This document shows, in pieces, positions 11,608 through 23,490 of a stretch of 64,000 nucleotides of DNA. The stretch is from Thinopyrum elongatum (Eukaryota > Streptophyta > Magnoliopsida > Poales > Poaceae), in the NCBI GenBank assembly GCA_011799875.1, contig CM022301.1:328680929-328744928 (forward strand), read 5' to 3'. The notes beneath the pieces are model-generated. The model was not told the DNA's origin. It ran no database searches and saw nothing but the letters and a program-made list of their open reading frames with translations. The position numbers and the translations under genes were made by a program. How positions within the stretch are numbered: the stretch's first letter is position 1; each line of letters starts with the position of its first letter.

Positions 11608-12090
11608 TTAATTATTTAGGATAATGGGGAAGGCCTGAAAATTCTTCCCTTCAATCATAACATTGACTTCAGCGCTAAACATGGAGGCTTGGCACTGACC
11701 CGCGGGAGTGTTTACCTCTAACGAATGGTGCAACTTCTCATATTTAATGCCATGCATGAATGCGAAATGTTCGGACATGAATGAATGCGATTCTCCTGAA
11801 TCAAATAAAACAGAAGCTGGTACTGAATTAAGAGGAAGTGTACCCATCACAGTTTCTGGTTGATCCTGAGCTTCAGCCATGTTGACGTGATAGTTCTGTC
11901 CACGACCATAAGAAGGTCTGGCTTTGTTGTTACGCTGCTGAGGAATTCCACGACCATTACCACGGCCAGCAGGAAGAGGCACTAGCTGATTCTGACTCTG
12001 AGAACAGTCTCTGGCACGGTGACCTGGCTGGCCACACTTGAAGCAGAGTCCACTATCTGGACATGGTGCAGGAGCTCGAGGTGGTGGAGC
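11608..12090 (-). pseudogene. Element C zinc knuckle and aspartic protease
   Basis: Downstream of the gag stop and in the same frame lies a CCHC nucleocapsid knuckle (CFKCGQPGHRARDC, about 12012-12055). The linker that follows is rich in Arg, Gly and Asn, then comes the retropepsin active-site segment VLFDSGESHSF at about 11780-11815. The catalytic DSG is present, although the usual fourth residue Ala is Glu. The frame ends at a TAA just before the flap and GMDWL region. The knuckle is severed from gag by one TGA at 12091-12093. Confidence 0.85.
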
Positions 12091-12921
12091 TCAAAGAGGC
12101 TGCCTCGGTGGTGGAGGAGGCAGACAAGGTGCAGCATAAGCAGGCCTGTACACTGGAGCTGTTGGACGGTACATGCTATGAGGAATCCATATACGGCGCT
12201 TTTGAGAAGACGAGCCCGAAGATGAGCCCGCTTCACGGGTGCGACTGGTCGCTTCCTTATGCTTCTTCAGACCAGTCTCGACCATAATAGCCTTGTTCAC
12301 CAAGGTGGCGAAGTCAGGAAAGTCTTGGACGAGCAGGGCTAGCTGAATGTCATGGTGTAGCCCTTCACGGAACTTCTCCTGCCTACGAGCATCAGTGGGG
12401 ATGTCTTCTTCAGCATAGCGAGACAAATCAAGGAACTCTCGCTGGTAGACTTCTACAGTCTTGTTGCCCTGAACGAGGCTACGGAACTCGGCCTTCTTCC
12501 GATCTATAACTCCTTGCGGAATATACCGGGCACGAAAAGCAGCCTTGAATTCCACCCAGGTGATGACAGTTCTAGGAGGTAGGGTTTGTCTGTGAGTGGC
12601 CCACCATTGTGATGCGGGTCCCTTCAGAAAGTAGGTCGCAAAGGTGACATAGCTGGCAGGGGCAACATCAGCGGACTCCATCTCATAGAAGATGTCACGC
12701 AGCCAATCATTGGCATCCAGCGGATTAACTATGTTGCGGAATATCGATGGGTTGAGTCGCACAAACTCTGGCAGCGTGATTGAAACTGGTTGCTGGTTGG
12801 CATTGGGACGAGGGAACTGGTCCATAATCCCAGTCATGAACTGGCGGTTGAGTTCGAATTGTTGCATCATAGCTGCCATATAGTCAGGCGGTGGCGGCGG
12901 TGGTGGATTGTTGTCACCCAT
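12091..12921 (-). pseudogene. Element C gag capsid region
   Basis: A 276-codon frame from ATG to an in-frame TGA. It has a proline run at the N-terminus and then the Retrotrans_gag core: NPLDANDWLRDIFYEMES, GPASQWWATHRQTLPP, FKAAFRARYIPQGVIDRKKAEFRSLVQGNKTVEVYQREFLDLSRYAEEDI in sequence. It ends in a Ser/Arg-rich and Pro-rich tail. The tail should continue into the CCHC knuckle of the next entry, and only the TGA prevents this. Capsid sequences of this type package the element RNA into virus-like particles. The ATG at 12921 is the natural start, with the reading frame closed upstream. Confidence 0.9.
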
Positions 12922-13167
12922 CCTGCTAAATTCAACAGGGGTAATTTAGCAGAGGCTATTGCGAGTGTTTAGCAACAAGCATGATGTAACACGATGGAAT
13001 TTAGGTAGTGTAACAGATGCTTAATAGTAGTCATTTAAGACATACAGATCTATACAGAGTCGGTTACAATCGGACAGCATAACGGCGCAAATTCAAAAGC
13101 TAGACATGCTAGGCGGCACGCAGGCACGTGGTAAGGAAGTACACAATGAAACATAGCAAAGGCTACA

Positions 13168-13938
13168 TCAATGTCGGAGAAAACCACTGAAACGGGGTAG
13201 CTGCAAGTGCGGACGACGAATGTTCATCGTGGAAGGATCCTGCGCTCCATGTGCACTCTGATGCAGAACCCGGTCTCGAACTGAAAGAAGAGGACCACGT
13301 GCAGGTGTGTGACCTCCCACAGCAGGCCAATCGATCCCTGGTGGCATCTCGGTCCTGCGCGGGTAAAGGATGTGCTCCGGATGTATCCCTGCACGAACAG
13401 CTGGTAGCAACTGCGTCATAGCATCGTAGGGGCGTGCTCGTGTGGCAAACAACTCGACGGCAAGAGCCCAAACAGTGCAATCCAGAACCTGAGTGCACTG
13501 AATCAGAACCTGCGGGTCGTAGTGACGAGGCTCGTACGGGGCACAGATAGCTGTGTAGTATCCATTAGCATCTCCAGCAGGGGCATACGGAATGTATCGA
13601 AACTCAGAGGCAACCAAGCTAACGCTGAGCTCTCCTCGGAGACGTGCGACAGCAGAGTAGGCGGCATCATGGACTGCCATCTCAATCGTCACGCCGATAC
13701 CGTGGAAAAGGTACAGCTCAGTGTCTGAGTCATCCTGCTGATCATAGATACGAACATCAGCATAGTATTGCTCCTGGTTGAACTCGTGGTATATCTCATA
13801 GACCATGTACTCGGGGTACCAGCGGTAACCCAGTCTGGTCGGGAGGGCGATCAAAACAGCTGGAAAACCAGGTGCATCACGAGCCCAAGTGCGAAGCACA
13901 AGCTGCGTCGTAGGACGTGGTGGAAACAGACGATCCAT
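13168..13938 (-). CDS. Accessory ORF (orf0-like) between 5' LTR and gag of element C
   Basis: An open frame of 256 codons from the ATG at 13938; the frame stays open to 14013. That ATG directly follows TTTCCTTTATTTCAG, which looks like a splice acceptor and suggests a spliced leader or exon structure. The product begins MDRLFPPRPTT and contains GYRWYPEYMVYEIYHEF, a DDSDTELYLFHGIGV segment and a Pro/Arg-rich C-terminus. I recognise no catalytic domain. Some rice gypsy elements with long LTRs (RIRE3/RIRE8 type) are, from memory, known to have an extra ORF upstream of gag. This ORF is intact in an element whose pol is broken in several places. Its function is unknown. Confidence 0.6.
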   Translation of the reverse strand: MDRLFPPRPTTQLVLRTWARDAPGFPAVLIALPTRLGYRWYPEYMVYEIYHEFNQEQYYADVRIYDQQDDSDTELYLFHGIGVTIEMAVHDAAYSAVARLRGELSVSLVASEFRYIPYAPAGDANGYYTAICAPYEPRHYDPQVLIQCTQVLDCTVWALAVELFATRARPYDAMTQLLPAVRAGIHPEHILYPRRTEMPPGIDWPAVGGHTPARGPLLSVRDRVLHQSAHGAQDPSTMNIRRPHLQLPRFSGFLRH

Positions 13939-14316
13939 CTGAAATAAAGGAAATTCAGGATTGTCATTTGACGATGAGAAGTATAACAGATCTCGAAGAG
14001 AAAGGTTAAACAAAACAATGGAAAGGAAAATGATTATCAGACTAATCAGATCAATGACAGGGCAATCGCACAGATATCCAGCTCTCCGGGTGGACGGAAT
14101 TTACAAGATCCTAAGTGTCGGTGTTAGTAAATTTATTTAACCCGAATAGAAGAGTGATCAGAGTCCCAGAATAAAGACGAGGAATAAAAGATCCTAATAT
14201 CACCCAGCTGGTGACGTGGGCCCGTAAGCCACACAGCCAAGTTAGTAAAACAGTTTTGGACCACTAGACTCAACTTCGGCCAAGGAGTTGGAAAGGGGGA
14301 CTCCTACAGGCAGTCG

Positions 14317-14328
14317 GCTCTGATACCA
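14317..14328 (-). other. Element C primer binding site (initiator tRNA-Met)
   Basis: The minus strand reads TGGTATCAGAGC three bases inside the 5' LTR end, complementary to the 3' end of plant initiator tRNA-Met. This fixes the element's orientation and marks 14332 as the inner boundary of the 5' LTR. Confidence 0.92.
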
Positions 14329-14331
14329 ACC

Positions 14332-17300
14332 TGTGACGACCCCGGCTTAATCATGCACTAATCATACACGCAATGCACATGATCAATCTAAGGACTCACT
14401 TGAAGATATCACAGCACAACTCTGAAACATAAATAAAGTCATACAAGCTTTATATTACAAGCCAGGGCCTCGAGGGCTCGAATACATAGCTCGATGGCAT
14501 ACAAGTGTCAGCGGAAGCATCAGATATCTGGGTACAGATATAACAGGATTACAGATAGGCCTTTTAAGAAGGCGGGGTAAAATAAAACACTACGATCGAA
14601 AGGCGTAGGCCTCCTGCCTAGGACCCTCCGAACCTACTCCTGGTCGTCGGTCGGCTCCTCGTAGTAGTACTCGCTGGGAGGGTAGTAGTAGTAGTAGTAG
14701 CCGTCGGCGGGGGCAGCTGACTCAGGGGCTCCGTCATCTGGTTGCGACAATTGGATATGGGGAGAAAAAGAAAGCAAAGCAAACGTGAGTACTCATCCGA
14801 AGTACTCAGCAAGCAAGGATCTACACTACATATGCAACATTTTCAAAGAAAGGTTGTATATGTGGACTGGGCTGCAGAAATGCCAGAATAGAGAGAGCGA
14901 GCCTAGTCATATCGAAGACTAGCATCTTCAGCATCTTCAACGGTCTTGCAGCATTAGAAGAGTGCAGATTAGCATAATGTAAAGTAGTAGTAGTGTTAAT
15001 AACCTCGCCCAGAGATCCTTCCTCGACTCCCTGCGAGAAAGCGATCCCAGAGCCATACTATCCAGTTATCATCTCAAGTCACCAGTTCTAGTTGTACCGA
15101 TCGGGATACAACTCCGAGTGTCCGTTACCGTAGGACAGGCTATCGATAGATTGTTTCTTCCCTGCAGGGGTGCACCAACTTACCCACCACGCTCGGTTAA
15201 CTCCGGCCGGACACACTTTTCTGGGTCATGCCCGGCCTCGGCCAAACGATACGCCGCAACCCGACCTAGGCTTAATAGAGAGGTCAGCACGCCGGACTAA
15301 ACCTATGCCCCCAGGGGTCTTGGGCCATCGCCCCGAGAACTCTTGCATGTTACGTTCACGGTCGAGAGCAGACCTAGCAACCCCTTAATACAAGCGCGGT
15401 TGCGTATCCAGTCCAACTCGGCGCGCGTCGCTCAGACACTGATGTCCATTAAGCTTCGGCTAATGTATACGACGCAGAACGCCCATACTATGCCCACGTG
15501 ATGGTTAGTGCTATCGGGCCAGAGGCCCCTCGGATCAAATATCCAAACCGTTAGTGTGTTGGTAGTGCGGTAACGAGCATAGACTCATGAAAGATGTGAC
15601 CCCGTCGTCCCATCTCGAGGACTTGCGGCAAGGGCTTAGAATGCCCGGCCACGCCTCGTATTCATCTCTCGGGCACCTTCCAGGTCAACCCGTCTCCACA
15701 TGACTTCGCAATTATGCTCGCGCGGGTACCCCTCAGGGCCGACCCGTCTTTAGTAACATGGTTCAGTGTGAAGTCATAGTAACCATAGTAACCGTGTGTC
15801 TAACACCAAGGGGAACCCTGAGGAATCACCCTCGATGGAATTCCACATGATGTTATCGTCAAGGTGAACAAAGGAGGAATCACCCGCGTGGTCCACACTT
15901 GAGAAGTTGCACGACGACGTCGTTATCGGGGGTGGTGTAGGAGGAATCACCCTCGCTGACCACGACTGATTAACTAACCTACAAGGTTATCATCAGAAGT
16001 GCTGACGAGGTATCACCCTCGGCACTCGATAGTAACCCAGTAGTGTCGAGCAACTAAGGGGGAAGTGATCTGCGGTGCCGGGGCCTGGTCTTCGATCCCG
16101 TTGATCGGGTCTTCTGATAATCCAGCGGGGCAGTCGGGATAAAGTGGGGTCTCTGATGGGTCTCTACCCAACCTATGCTAAACAGTTTAGGATAAGCAGG
16201 TAGGTAACAATAGCAGGTTACAATAAACAGGCTATGCAGTAGCAGTAACTTCTAATGCAAGCATAAGAGAGAAGAGAATAGGCGATATCGATATGCTCAA
16301 AAGGGGGGTGCTTGCCTGGAAGCTCTGCGGCAAGGGTCTGGTCGTCAGGGGCATAGTCGACCTCCGGAGCTGCGTTGGCCTCGGGGACTACGTCGGTGTC
16401 GGGGTCTAACAAGAGAGAAGAGGGGGAGGAAACAAATAAATACACAGCAAATACTGCAACACAGAGCATGCTATGCCTAGGATGCAGTGCAAGGTTGCCT
16501 AAAAGTATGTCTAAGTCATTATAGTTATTTTAGAATTAAAGTGGGATTTATTAACCGGTATGTATGCACTATTCATCTACCGGAATCGGGCTCAAAGTTA
16601 CGGGTTCTCCTACGTAGGGGGTTCCGGCAGGGAAACAGACGACACGATCAGATTTGTCTCGTCGTTCTGAGCAACTTTCATGTAGAAAAAATTTCGATCT
16701 GAGCTACGGTTTATTTTCTATGAATTTTCGAAGATTAAAGTATTTTCCGGAATTATCCAATTTAACAGAAAATGTCTAAATGAATATGACATCAGCATGA
16801 GGTCATCACTGCGTCAGCAGTCAACAGGACGCTGACCAGGTCAAACCTGACCTGTGGGTCCAGTGGGACCCACATGTCAGCCTCTGTTATAAAACAGAGT
16901 TTATTTTAGGTTAAACTAAATCTAATTAACTACTGGACCCCACCTGTCAGTGGCTAATTAACTTAATTAATTTATTTTTATTTGTAAAACATTTTAGTTA
17001 ATTAAAATGCGGTGGGGCCCGCATGTCAGTGGCTGGGACTGCCCAGTTAGCACATTGACTGGGTCATCCCAGTCAACAGGGCCCCCCGGGGCCCACTGGC
17101 AGCGTCCCAGGGGCGAGGCCCACCGGGCCACGTAGGTGGCCGGCGCTGGAGTTGCTCCGGTGGCCTCCAGCGGTGGCGAACTCGCCGGAGATGCTCGAAA
17201 AAGCGCCACGGTGGGTCTTTTCGCGCGCAGTCACTTGCGTTCGAACGAGCGGACGTCGCCGCATCGAACGGTGGCAGGGCCGTGGCCTGAGGTGGCCGGT

Positions 17301-18649
17301 GGCGACGACCACGGCGGACGGCCGGAATCGGGCGATGATGAAAACGAGGCAGCAGCGTGCAAACGAACGAACGGCGAGTCTAGCGAGGCCCTACGCAATG
17401 CGGCGAGCACAACAGGCACTGGCCCGGGACCAAAAGGTCACCGGAGCCTCGCCGGCGGCGAGCTCCGCGACGATGCGTTTGGGCACTCGATGGGGATGGA
17501 GCTAGGAGGCACTAACGGGCACGTGCGTGTGTGCGTTGTGTTCCTGGATGCACCAGGAGCACGGTGAGGTACTTAGGCATGCAAGACGGCAGCTATGGCG
17601 ACGGCCAGGAGTTCGTCGGTGGTGATGCACTCGGGCTCGAGTGGTGCCGTGGCTACAGACGGCAAAGAGCAGCGCTGAGAGGTGGAAGAGGAAGAGGTGG
17701 GGCTCATCGAGCGATCACGATAGATCCTTGACGGCTTAGGAGCAGCAGAGCCTGTCGGGGGAGAAGGGGATCGCCGGCGTCCCGAGGAAGAAGACGACGC
17801 GGATCCGACGTTGTGCTGCCTCCCTGCTTGCGCTCGTGGACGGGGACGAGGCAGTCGACGACGGTGGAGCTGGTAGGCACGGTGGCGAGGCGAGGCGACG
17901 GTGGTGGCTACGCGAACACGGTGGCGCTCGGGCGATGGTGAATCTGAGGGAGAGAGGGGAGGAGCGAGCGAGGAGAGAGGGGGAGAATGCCGGAGGAGGC
18001 CATGGGGGCGCACGAGGCCTCGGCCTTATCCCCTCATCGAGCCGCGGCGTCGGTGGACGTCGCGATGTCGGCGCCGCACCGGCGCGCGTGCGCTCGACCA
18101 CAGCGGCGGTGACACGCAGATGAAAGAGAGAGAGATGGGCCGGACCAAGCACTGTGCACTTGGGCCAGTGCACAGTGGCCTTTTTCTTTTCTTTTATTTC
18201 TTTCTTCTGTTTTCTTTTTCCAGAGAGTGTTTTGAATTAAATGAGCTGTCAATTATTTTTGTGCAAAGGTGAAACTTGGTCACATAGGTACATTGCAATA
18301 TCCAGCACTGCCACAAAAAGTTTGGGCATTTTTGGAACCCATTTAAATTTATCCAAAAATGATTAGGGCATTTAAGTGCTATTTTGGCTCTGATCAAATG
18401 CATTAGGCCCATCTAGACTTGATGATGATGTTGTGTTCCTTAACAGCAAATAGTTTTGGATTATTTGCTATAAGGTGAACATTTTTCCCACAATTTTTGG
18501 TCAACTTTATTTTGCACTTTGAATTTGAGTTGATTTTCAAGGAAGTATTTGAATTGTTTTGAATAACCACTATGACTAGGCACTGCAAATGAGAATGACT
18601 TGGCATTATTAGCAGTTGATCACAGTGGCTATTACACAAGGGTGTTACA
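14332..18649 (-). repeat. Element C 5' LTR (4.3 kb)
   Basis: This is the partner of 4153-8486, about 4.3 kb long, with the same TG...CA ends. The right edge is followed by TAGGG (18650-18654), the target duplication. The four GGAATCACCCTCG-like motifs are also present here (about 15823-16025), one of them altered to CACCCGCG. The region also holds the GC-rich segment and a simple TAG-triplet run. Confidence 0.93.
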
Positions 18650-18893
18650 TAGGGAAGGTGTTTTTTAGGGTTCTTAGAGCAACAATTAAATCACAAAGTT
18701 CACAAAGATTCCAAGCATAACATAGCAAACAATTTATTTGATTCCATAAGAGTCTCCCTTTTTCAGACAAATGGTGACGCACAAAATGAGCATGCTCATC
18801 TAAAGATTTTCCCTCAACTAAACTAGTTGGGGTTTTAGCACGAGCACATATGGATCGAAGATGATCCAAGTAGAAAACTTTAAGTGGATCCAT
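18650..18893 (-). pseudogene. First ORF of element B1, split by element C
   Basis: The frame starts at ATG 18893 with MDPLKVFYLDHLRSICARA and matches the ORF at 24520-24846. After about 80 codons it runs into the LTR of element C. The remainder lies at and left of 4152, where the first codons also show a TGT to TGA change relative to B2 (CCCTACCTATGA). The protein has no motif I can name; its position next to the leader is where gag would be expected. Confidence 0.7.
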
Positions 18894-19133
18894 ATCAATA
18901 GGTTTTTAGCAAGTAAAGATGCAAGCAAATAGAAGGCATATGGTAACACAAGCAAAGAAGAGGTCTAATGAGAAAAAGGCAAACAAAAAAGAGGTCGAAT
19001 AAAAAGGCAAATCTTTTCGAAAATCGTTTTAGAAGTGGGGGAGAGGAAAACGAGAGGCAAATGGCGAATAATGTAATGCAAGAGATGAGAGTTTTATGAT
19101 GGGTACTTGGTATGTCTTGACTTGGCATAGATC

Positions 19134-19151
19134 TCCCCGGCAACGGCGCCA
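19134..19151 (-). other. Element B1 primer binding site (tRNA-Asp)
   Basis: The plus strand carries TCCCCGGCAACGGCGCCA, the 3' end of plant tRNA-Asp. The minus strand is therefore the complementary primer site, 11 bp inside the LTR end at 19163. tRNA-Asp priming is typical of the Athila lineage. There is no tRNA gene here, only the 18-nt match. Confidence 0.85.
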
Positions 19152-19162
19152 GAAATTCTTCC

Positions 19163-20722
19163 TGCTACTTCTTGAGCTTGCGTTGGTTTTTCCCTTGAAG
19201 AGGAAAGGGTGATGCAGCAAAGTAGAGATAAGTATTTCCCTCAGTTAGAGAACCAAGGTATCAATCCAGTAGGAGACAACACACAAATCACCTAGCACCT
19301 GCACAAACAATCAAACAACTTGCACCCAACGCGATAAAGGGGTTGTCAATCCCTTCACGGTTACTTGCAAAAGTGAGATCTGATAGAGATAGGTAAAACT
19401 AAACAAAAGATAAAGTAAATAGTTTTGGTATTTTTTTGGTTTATAGATCTGACAATAAAAGATTGCAAAATAGTAGATCGGAAAGTAATATGATGGAAAA
19501 TAGACCCGCGGGCCATAGGTTTCACTAGAGGCTTCTCTCAAGATAGCAAATAATACGGTGGGTGAACAAATTACTGTCGCGCAATTGACAGAAAAGCGCA
19601 AAGTTATGACGATATCCAAGGCAGTGATTATGAAATATAGGTATCACATCCGTGTCAAGTAGACCGAAACGATTCTGCATCTACTACTATTACTCCACAC
19701 ATCGACCGACTCCTGCCTGCATCTAGAGTATTAAGTTCATGAAGAACAGAGTAACGCATTAAGTAAGATGACATGATGTAGAGGAATAAACTCAAGCAAT
19801 ATGACGTAAACCCCATCTTTTTATCCTCGATGGCAACAATACAATACATGCCTTGCTGCCCCTACTGTCACTGGGAAAGGACACCGCAAGATTGAACCCA
19901 AAGCTAAGCACTTCTCCCATTGCAAGAAAAACCAATCTAGTTGGCCAAACCAAACCGATAATTCGAAGAGAATTACAAAGATATCAAATCATGCATATAA
20001 GAATTCAGAGAAGATTCAAATAATATTCATAGATAAGCTGATCATAAATCCACAATTCATCAGATCTCGATAAACACACCGCAAAAGAATATTACATCGG
20101 ATAGATCTCCAAGAACAACGAGGAGAACATGATATTGAGAATCAAAGAGAGAGACGAAGCCATCTAGCTACTAGCTATGGACCCGTAGGTCTGAGGTAAA
20201 CTACTCACGCTTCATCGGAAGGGCAATAGAGTTGATATAGAAGCCCTCCGTGATCGAATCCCCCTCCGGCAGGGTGCCGGAAAAGGTCCCTAGATGGGAT
20301 CTCACGGGTACAGAAGGTTACGGTGGTGGAAAAGTGTTTTCGTGGATGCTTCTGGTGGTTTGGGAACATATGTGAATATATAGGCGAAAGAATTAGGTCA
20401 GGGGAGTCACGGGGGGCCCACAAGCCAGGGGGCGCGCCCTCCACCCTTGTGGCCGCCTCGTGGCTCCTCCGACTTCATCTCCAAGTCTCCTGGGTGTCTT
20501 CTGGTCCAAGAAAAATCACCGCGAAGGATTTATTCCGTTTGGTATTCCTTTCCCACGAAGCTAAAAAACAAGGAAAAAACAGAAACTGGCACTGGGCTCT
20601 AGGTTAATAGGTTAATCCCAAAAATAATATAAAATAGCATATTAATGCATATAAAACATCCAAAACAGATAATATAATAGCATGGAACAATTAAAAATTA
20701 TAGATACGTTGGAGATGTATCA
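19163..20722 (-). repeat. LTR of the TGATACGTCTCC family, shared between B1 and B2
   Basis: On the minus strand it begins TGATACATCTCCAACGTATC and ends CAAGAAGTAGCA. Length is about 1.56 kb. The boundaries are fixed by comparison with the solo LTR at 33175-34774, where 5-bp duplications mark the ends. Internal element sequence lies on both sides: B1 leader with primer site on the left, and B2 3' internal sequence ending in a purine-rich AAGCTTGGGGATGCT tract on the right. It serves at once as the 5' LTR of B1 and the 3' LTR of B2. Confidence 0.9.
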
Positions 20723-23490
20723 AGCATCCCCAAGCTTAATTCATGCTCGTCCTCGAGTAGGTAAATGATAAAAACAGAATTTTTGATGTGGAATGCTACC
20801 TAACATATTTATCGATGTAATTTTCTTTATTGTGGCATGAATGTTCAGATCCATAAGATTCAAACCAAAAGTTTAATATTGACATAAAAACAATAATACT
20901 TCAAGCATACTAACAAGGCAATTATGTCTTCTCAAAATAACATGGTCAAAGAAAGCTTATCCCTACAAAATCATATAGTCTGGCTATGCTCCATCTTCAT
21001 CACAAAAAATATTCAAATCATGCACAACCCCGATGACAAGCCATGCATTTGTTTCATACTTTTAGTGTTCTCAAACTTTTTCAACTTTCACGCAATACAT
21101 GAGCGTGAGCCATGGACATAGCACTATAGGTGGAATAGAATATGGTGGTTGTCGAGAAGACAAAAAAGAAGGAGATAGTCTCACATTAACTAGGCGTATT
21201 AACGGGCTATGGAGATGCCCATCAATAGATATCAATGTGAGTGAGTAGGGATTGCCATGCAACGGATGCACTAGAGTTATAAGTGTATGAAAGCTCAAAA
21301 GAAAACTAAGTGGGTGTGCATCCAACTTGCTTGCTCATGAAGACCTAGGGCAATTTGAGGAAGCCCATTGTTGGAATATACAAGCCAAGTTCTATAATGA
21401 AAATTTCCCACTAGTATATGAAAGTGACAAAATAGGAGACTCTCTATCATGAAGATCATGGTGCTACTTTGAAGCACAAGTGTGGAAAAAGGATAGTAGC
21501 ATTGTCCCTTCTCTCTTTTTTCTCTAATTTTTTTCTCTTTTTTTTCTTTTTTTGGTTTGGCTTCTTTGGCCTCTTTTTTTTATTTCCTCACATGGGACAA
21601 TGCTCTAATAATGAAGATCATCACACTTTTATTTACTTACAACTCAAGAATTACAACTCGATACTTAGAAAAAAATATGACTCTATATGAATGCCTCCGG
21701 CGGTGTACCGGGATGTGTAATGAATCAAGAGTGACATGTATGAAAGAATTATGAAAGGTGGCTTTGCCACAAATACGATGTCAACTACATGATCATGCAA
21801 AGCAATATGACAATGATGAAGCGTGTCATAATAAAACGGAATGGTGGAAAGTTGCATGGCAATATATCTCAGAATGGCTATGGAAATGCCATAATAGGTA
21901 GGTATGGTGGCTGTTTTGAGGAAGGTATATGGTGGGTGTATGGTACCGGCGAAAGTTGCGCGGCACTAGAGAGGCTAGCAAAGGTGGAAGGGTGAGAGTG
22001 CGTATAATCCATGGACTCAACATTAGTCATAAAGAACTCACATACTTATTGCAAAAATCTATTAGTCATCGAAACAAAGTACTACACACATGCTCCTAGG
22101 GGGATAGATTGGTAGGAAAAGACCATCGCTCGTCCCCGACCGCCAATCATAAGGAAGACAATCAAAAAATATCTCATGCTCCAACTTCGTTACATAACGG
22201 TTCACCATACGTGCATGCTACGGCAGTCACAAACCTTAACACAAGTATTTCTCCAATTCACAATTACTCACTAGCTTGACTCTAATATCACCATCTTTAT
22301 ATCTCAAAACAATCATAAGGAATCAAACTTCTCATAGTATTCAATGCACTTTATATGAAAGTTTTTATTATATCCCTCTTGGATGTCTATCATATTAGGA
22401 CTAAATTCATAACCAAAGCAAATTACCATGCTGTTTAGAGACTCTCAAAATAATATAAGTGAAGCATGAGAGTTCAATAATTTCTATAAAATAAAGCCAC
22501 CGCCGTGCTCTAAAAAGATATAAGTGAAGCACTAGAGCAAAATTGTAAGCTCAAAAGATATAAGTGAAGCACATAGAGTATTCTAATAAATCATGATTCA
22601 TGCGTGTCCCTCTCAAAAGGTGTGTACAGCAAGGATGATTGTGGAAAACTAAAAATCAAAGACTCAAATCATACAAGACGCTCCAAGCAAAACACATATC
22701 ATGTGGTGAATAAAAATATAGCCTCAAGTAAAGTTACCGATAGACGAAGACGAAAGAGGGGATGCCTTCCGGGGCATCCCCAAGCTTAGGCTCTTGGTTG
22801 TCCTTGAATATTACCTTGGGGCGCCTTGGGAATCCCCAAGCTTAGGCTCTTTCCACTCTTTATTACATAGTCCATCAAATCCTTACCCAAAACTTGAAAA
22901 CTTCACAACACAAAACTCAACAGAAAATCTCATAAGCTCCGTTAGTATAAGAAAATAAATCACCACTTTTGGTACTGTTGTGAACTCATTCTTTATTTAT
23001 ATTGGTGTAATATATACTGTATTCCAACTTATCCATGGTTCATACCCCCCGATACTACCCATAGATTCATCAAAATAAGCAAACAACACAAAGAAAACAG
23101 AATCTGTCAAAAACAGAACAGCCTGCGAATATACGAATTGTTCTAATACTTATGTAACTCCAAAAATTCTGAAAAATTAGGAAAACATAGAAAAATTTTA
23201 TAGCAATGTTTTGTAAAAAATTAAGGGTTTTTCAATTCTCCAGTGAATTACTAAAATTCGGTGAATAGACGCAAAAGTTTCTGTTTTTCAGCAAGATCAA
23301 ATCAACTATCACCGTAAGCCATCCTAAAGGTCTTACTTGGCACAAACACTAATCAAAACACCAAAACACATATAACCAGAGGCTAGATGAAAAATTTATT
23401 GAAAAACAGCAAGGAAAAATATTGGGCTGTCTCCCAACAAGCGCTTTTCTTTAAAGCCTTTTAGCTAGGCATTGATAATTTCAATGATGC
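20723..23490 (-). other. B2 3' internal region, non-coding
   Basis: About 2.8 kb of AT-rich sequence between the ORF and the 3' LTR, with no convincing reading frame. The segment 22099-23490 is also found in B1 (1908-3002). It contains several copies of a polypurine-tract-like word (AAGCTTGGGGATGC on the minus strand at about 20725, 22778 and, imperfectly, 22836), a T-rich run at 21508-21590, and repeated GATATAAGTGAAGCAC words around 22450-22580. Confidence 0.75.

Larger units (their letters stand above)
4153..18649 (-). mobile_element. Element C: complete Ty3/gypsy chromovirus (Tekay/Del-like), 14.5 kb
   Basis: Both LTRs, a tRNA-iMet type primer binding site and gag-protease-RT-RNase H-integrase-chromodomain order are present, reading right to left. 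The ends are TGTAACACC...TCGTCACA and a perfect 5-bp target duplication TAGGG flanks the element (4148-4152 and 18650-18654). Very long LTRs plus a C-terminal chromodomain match the Tekay/Del chromovirus lineage. Every coding block carries stops or frameshifts except gag, RT-RNase H and an accessory ORF, so the copy is defective. It is inserted in the internal region of B1. The two LTRs differ by a few substitutions per 100 bp by eye, so the insertion is not very recent. Confidence 0.95.
18650..19162 (-). mobile_element. Element B1, proximal internal part with leader
   Basis: This is the continuation of B1 on the right side of the element C insertion. It contains the start of the B1 ORF (18893), an AT-rich leader and the primer binding site, then an 11-bp spacer up to the shared LTR at 19163. 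It corresponds base for base to 24603-25115 in B2 with few differences. Confidence 0.9.

Noticed and set aside
19134..19151. Possible tRNA-Asp gene
   Set aside because: Only the 3' 18 nt match; there are no D, anticodon or T arms upstream. Position next to an LTR identifies a primer binding site.
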